DNA of 64,000 nt from Bdellovibrio reynosensis (GTDB lineage Bacteria > Bdellovibrionota > Bdellovibrionia > Bdellovibrionales > Bdellovibrionaceae). The stretch spans positions 1,178,001 through 1,242,000 of the forward strand of contig NZ_CP093442.1 of NCBI RefSeq assembly GCF_022814725.1. Reading direction: 5' to 3'. The notes beneath the pieces were generated by a model. The model saw only the letters and a program-made list of their open reading frames with translations, had not been told where the DNA came from and searched no databases. Both the position numbers and the translations under genes were made by a program. This document shows, one piece after another, positions 63,435-64,000 of this stretch (position 1 is its first letter; the number at the start of each line of letters is the position of its first letter).

Positions 63435-64000
63435 CTATTCAGCAGCAGGTTCTGCGTCCTTTACTGCTGGGAAGTAAATTCCCTTTGGTCCAATCTTATG
63501 ACCAGCAGGAATCCCCGTTCCTAATTCTTCTGCGCGCAGCGAACTTTCTGGAAGATTCAAAGACTTTCGTAAAGCATCCACAGTCTCTGGCACGAATGGC
63601 GCTAGCATGATCATCAAGTTCTTTAAAACATAGAAACATGTGAACAAGGCATCTTTACGTTCTGCTTCATTAGCACGGTCATCATGGGGTTTATACTGAG
63701 TGAATAACGAGTTAATTTGTCGCGCATAGTTTTCAACTTGCCCCAACAAAATAGCATAATCGCCTTTTTGCATTGAACGTAGATACATCTGCACAAGCTT
63801 CACGGTTTCAGCTTCGGCCTTACCTATCAATTTACCTTCAGGAACAACGCCATTGAATTTACCGTTACAAGCTGAAATCGGTTTTTCAAATGCCGCGTTC
63901 ATTGGACCCGCCAAGAACTTGTTACGTTCAGCGAAATGCTCAAAATCAAAGTTCGAAGCTTTCACAGGCAAACTTAAAAGAGCTAAGTAATAACGAACTT
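63435..64000 (-). CDS. metG: Methionine--tRNA ligase, C-terminal part (partial)
   Basis: The reading frame continues without a stop to the window edge, so the gene begins beyond 64000. The visible 188 or so codons include VRYYLA just at the edge and then the helical anticodon-binding domain (EKPISACNGKFNG, LGQVENYARQINSLFTQYKPHD, LAPFVPETVDALRKSLNLP). It ends shortly after GTGIPAGHKIGPKGIYFP, typical of MetG. There is no C-terminal tRNA-binding (Arc1p-like) domain, so it is a short form. It charges tRNA-Met. Confidence 0.9.
   Translation of the reverse strand, partial: VRYYLALLSLPVKASNFDFEHFAERNKFLAGPMNAAFEKPISACNGKFNGVVPEGKLIGKAEAETVKLVQMYLRSMQKGDYAILLGQVENYARQINSLFTQYKPHDDRANEAERKDALFTCFYVLKNLMIMLAPFVPETVDALRKSLNLPESSLRAEELGTGIPAGHKIGPKGIYFPAVKDAEPAAE

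Overview
The window looks like chromosomal DNA of a predatory bacterium of the Bdellovibrio group (Bdellovibrionota). This is inferred from the gene content: a Myxococcus-like Agl/Glt envelope machine, an lpx operon with an extra sugar dehydrogenase, many lipoproteins and large repeat-rich surface proteins, DUF222-type HNH genes, and PilZ, GYF and cyclic-nucleotide-binding regulators. No sequence search was possible. Coding density is high. Overlaps of 1-4 nt are common inside operons, and several convergent gene pairs abut or overlap.

Layout. 1-1587 (+): end of a sensor kinase and its NtrC-type sigma-54 response regulator. 1574-3743 (-): two overlapping family 9 glycosyltransferases. 3849-4976 (+): a protein with two cyclic-nucleotide-binding domains. 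4973-17207 (-): one long co-directional run, read in the order prfB (with a programmed +1 frameshift), lolC/E, lolD, bamA, skp/ompH, lpxA, a gnnA-like dehydrogenase, lpxB, lpxK, lpxL, and a DUF3108 lipoprotein. It covers lipoprotein release, outer-membrane protein assembly and lipid A synthesis. 17423-21594 (-): an HNH endonuclease-like gene, ybeY and a PgpH-like 7TM-HD phosphohydrolase. 21693-24767 (+): mazG and an EcxA-like zinc metalloprotease lipoprotein.

25131-37652 (+) is the most interesting block. It holds eleven tightly packed genes: a VWA lipoprotein, a GYF-PilZ protein, one TolQ/ExbB and two ExbD/TolR proteins, a 1235-residue TPR protein, an 82-residue exported protein, a TonB-like protein with an AgmX/PglI-type C-terminus, a small beta-barrel, a 700-residue TPR protein and a secreted coiled coil. 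The set resembles the AglRQS motor plus Glt envelope complex of Myxococcus. The two ExbD paralogues are unequal: only the second keeps the membrane aspartate expected to carry protons.

37746-45201: an alcohol dehydrogenase, murJ, rpsT (TTG start), a PilZ protein, holA, lptE, a class V aminotransferase and a SerA-like dehydrogenase. 45289-46587: purA, followed by tRNA-Lys(UUU) and tRNA-Glu(UUC). A hairpin-rich non-coding segment then carries a broken copy of the tRNA-Glu 3' end. 47279-51234 holds small metabolic genes (DODA-type dioxygenase, esterase, YecM, SemiSWEET-like, SelO). 51446-59179 encodes a 2577-residue lipoprotein built from repeated Ig-like modules, two Calx-beta domains and 14 RCC1-like blades, each with a cysteine pair. 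59217-64000: yaeQ, two metallo-beta-lactamase-fold hydrolases, an SRPBCC protein, a quinone oxidoreductase-like protein and the 3' end of metG.

No insertion sequence, prophage or CRISPR array was seen.
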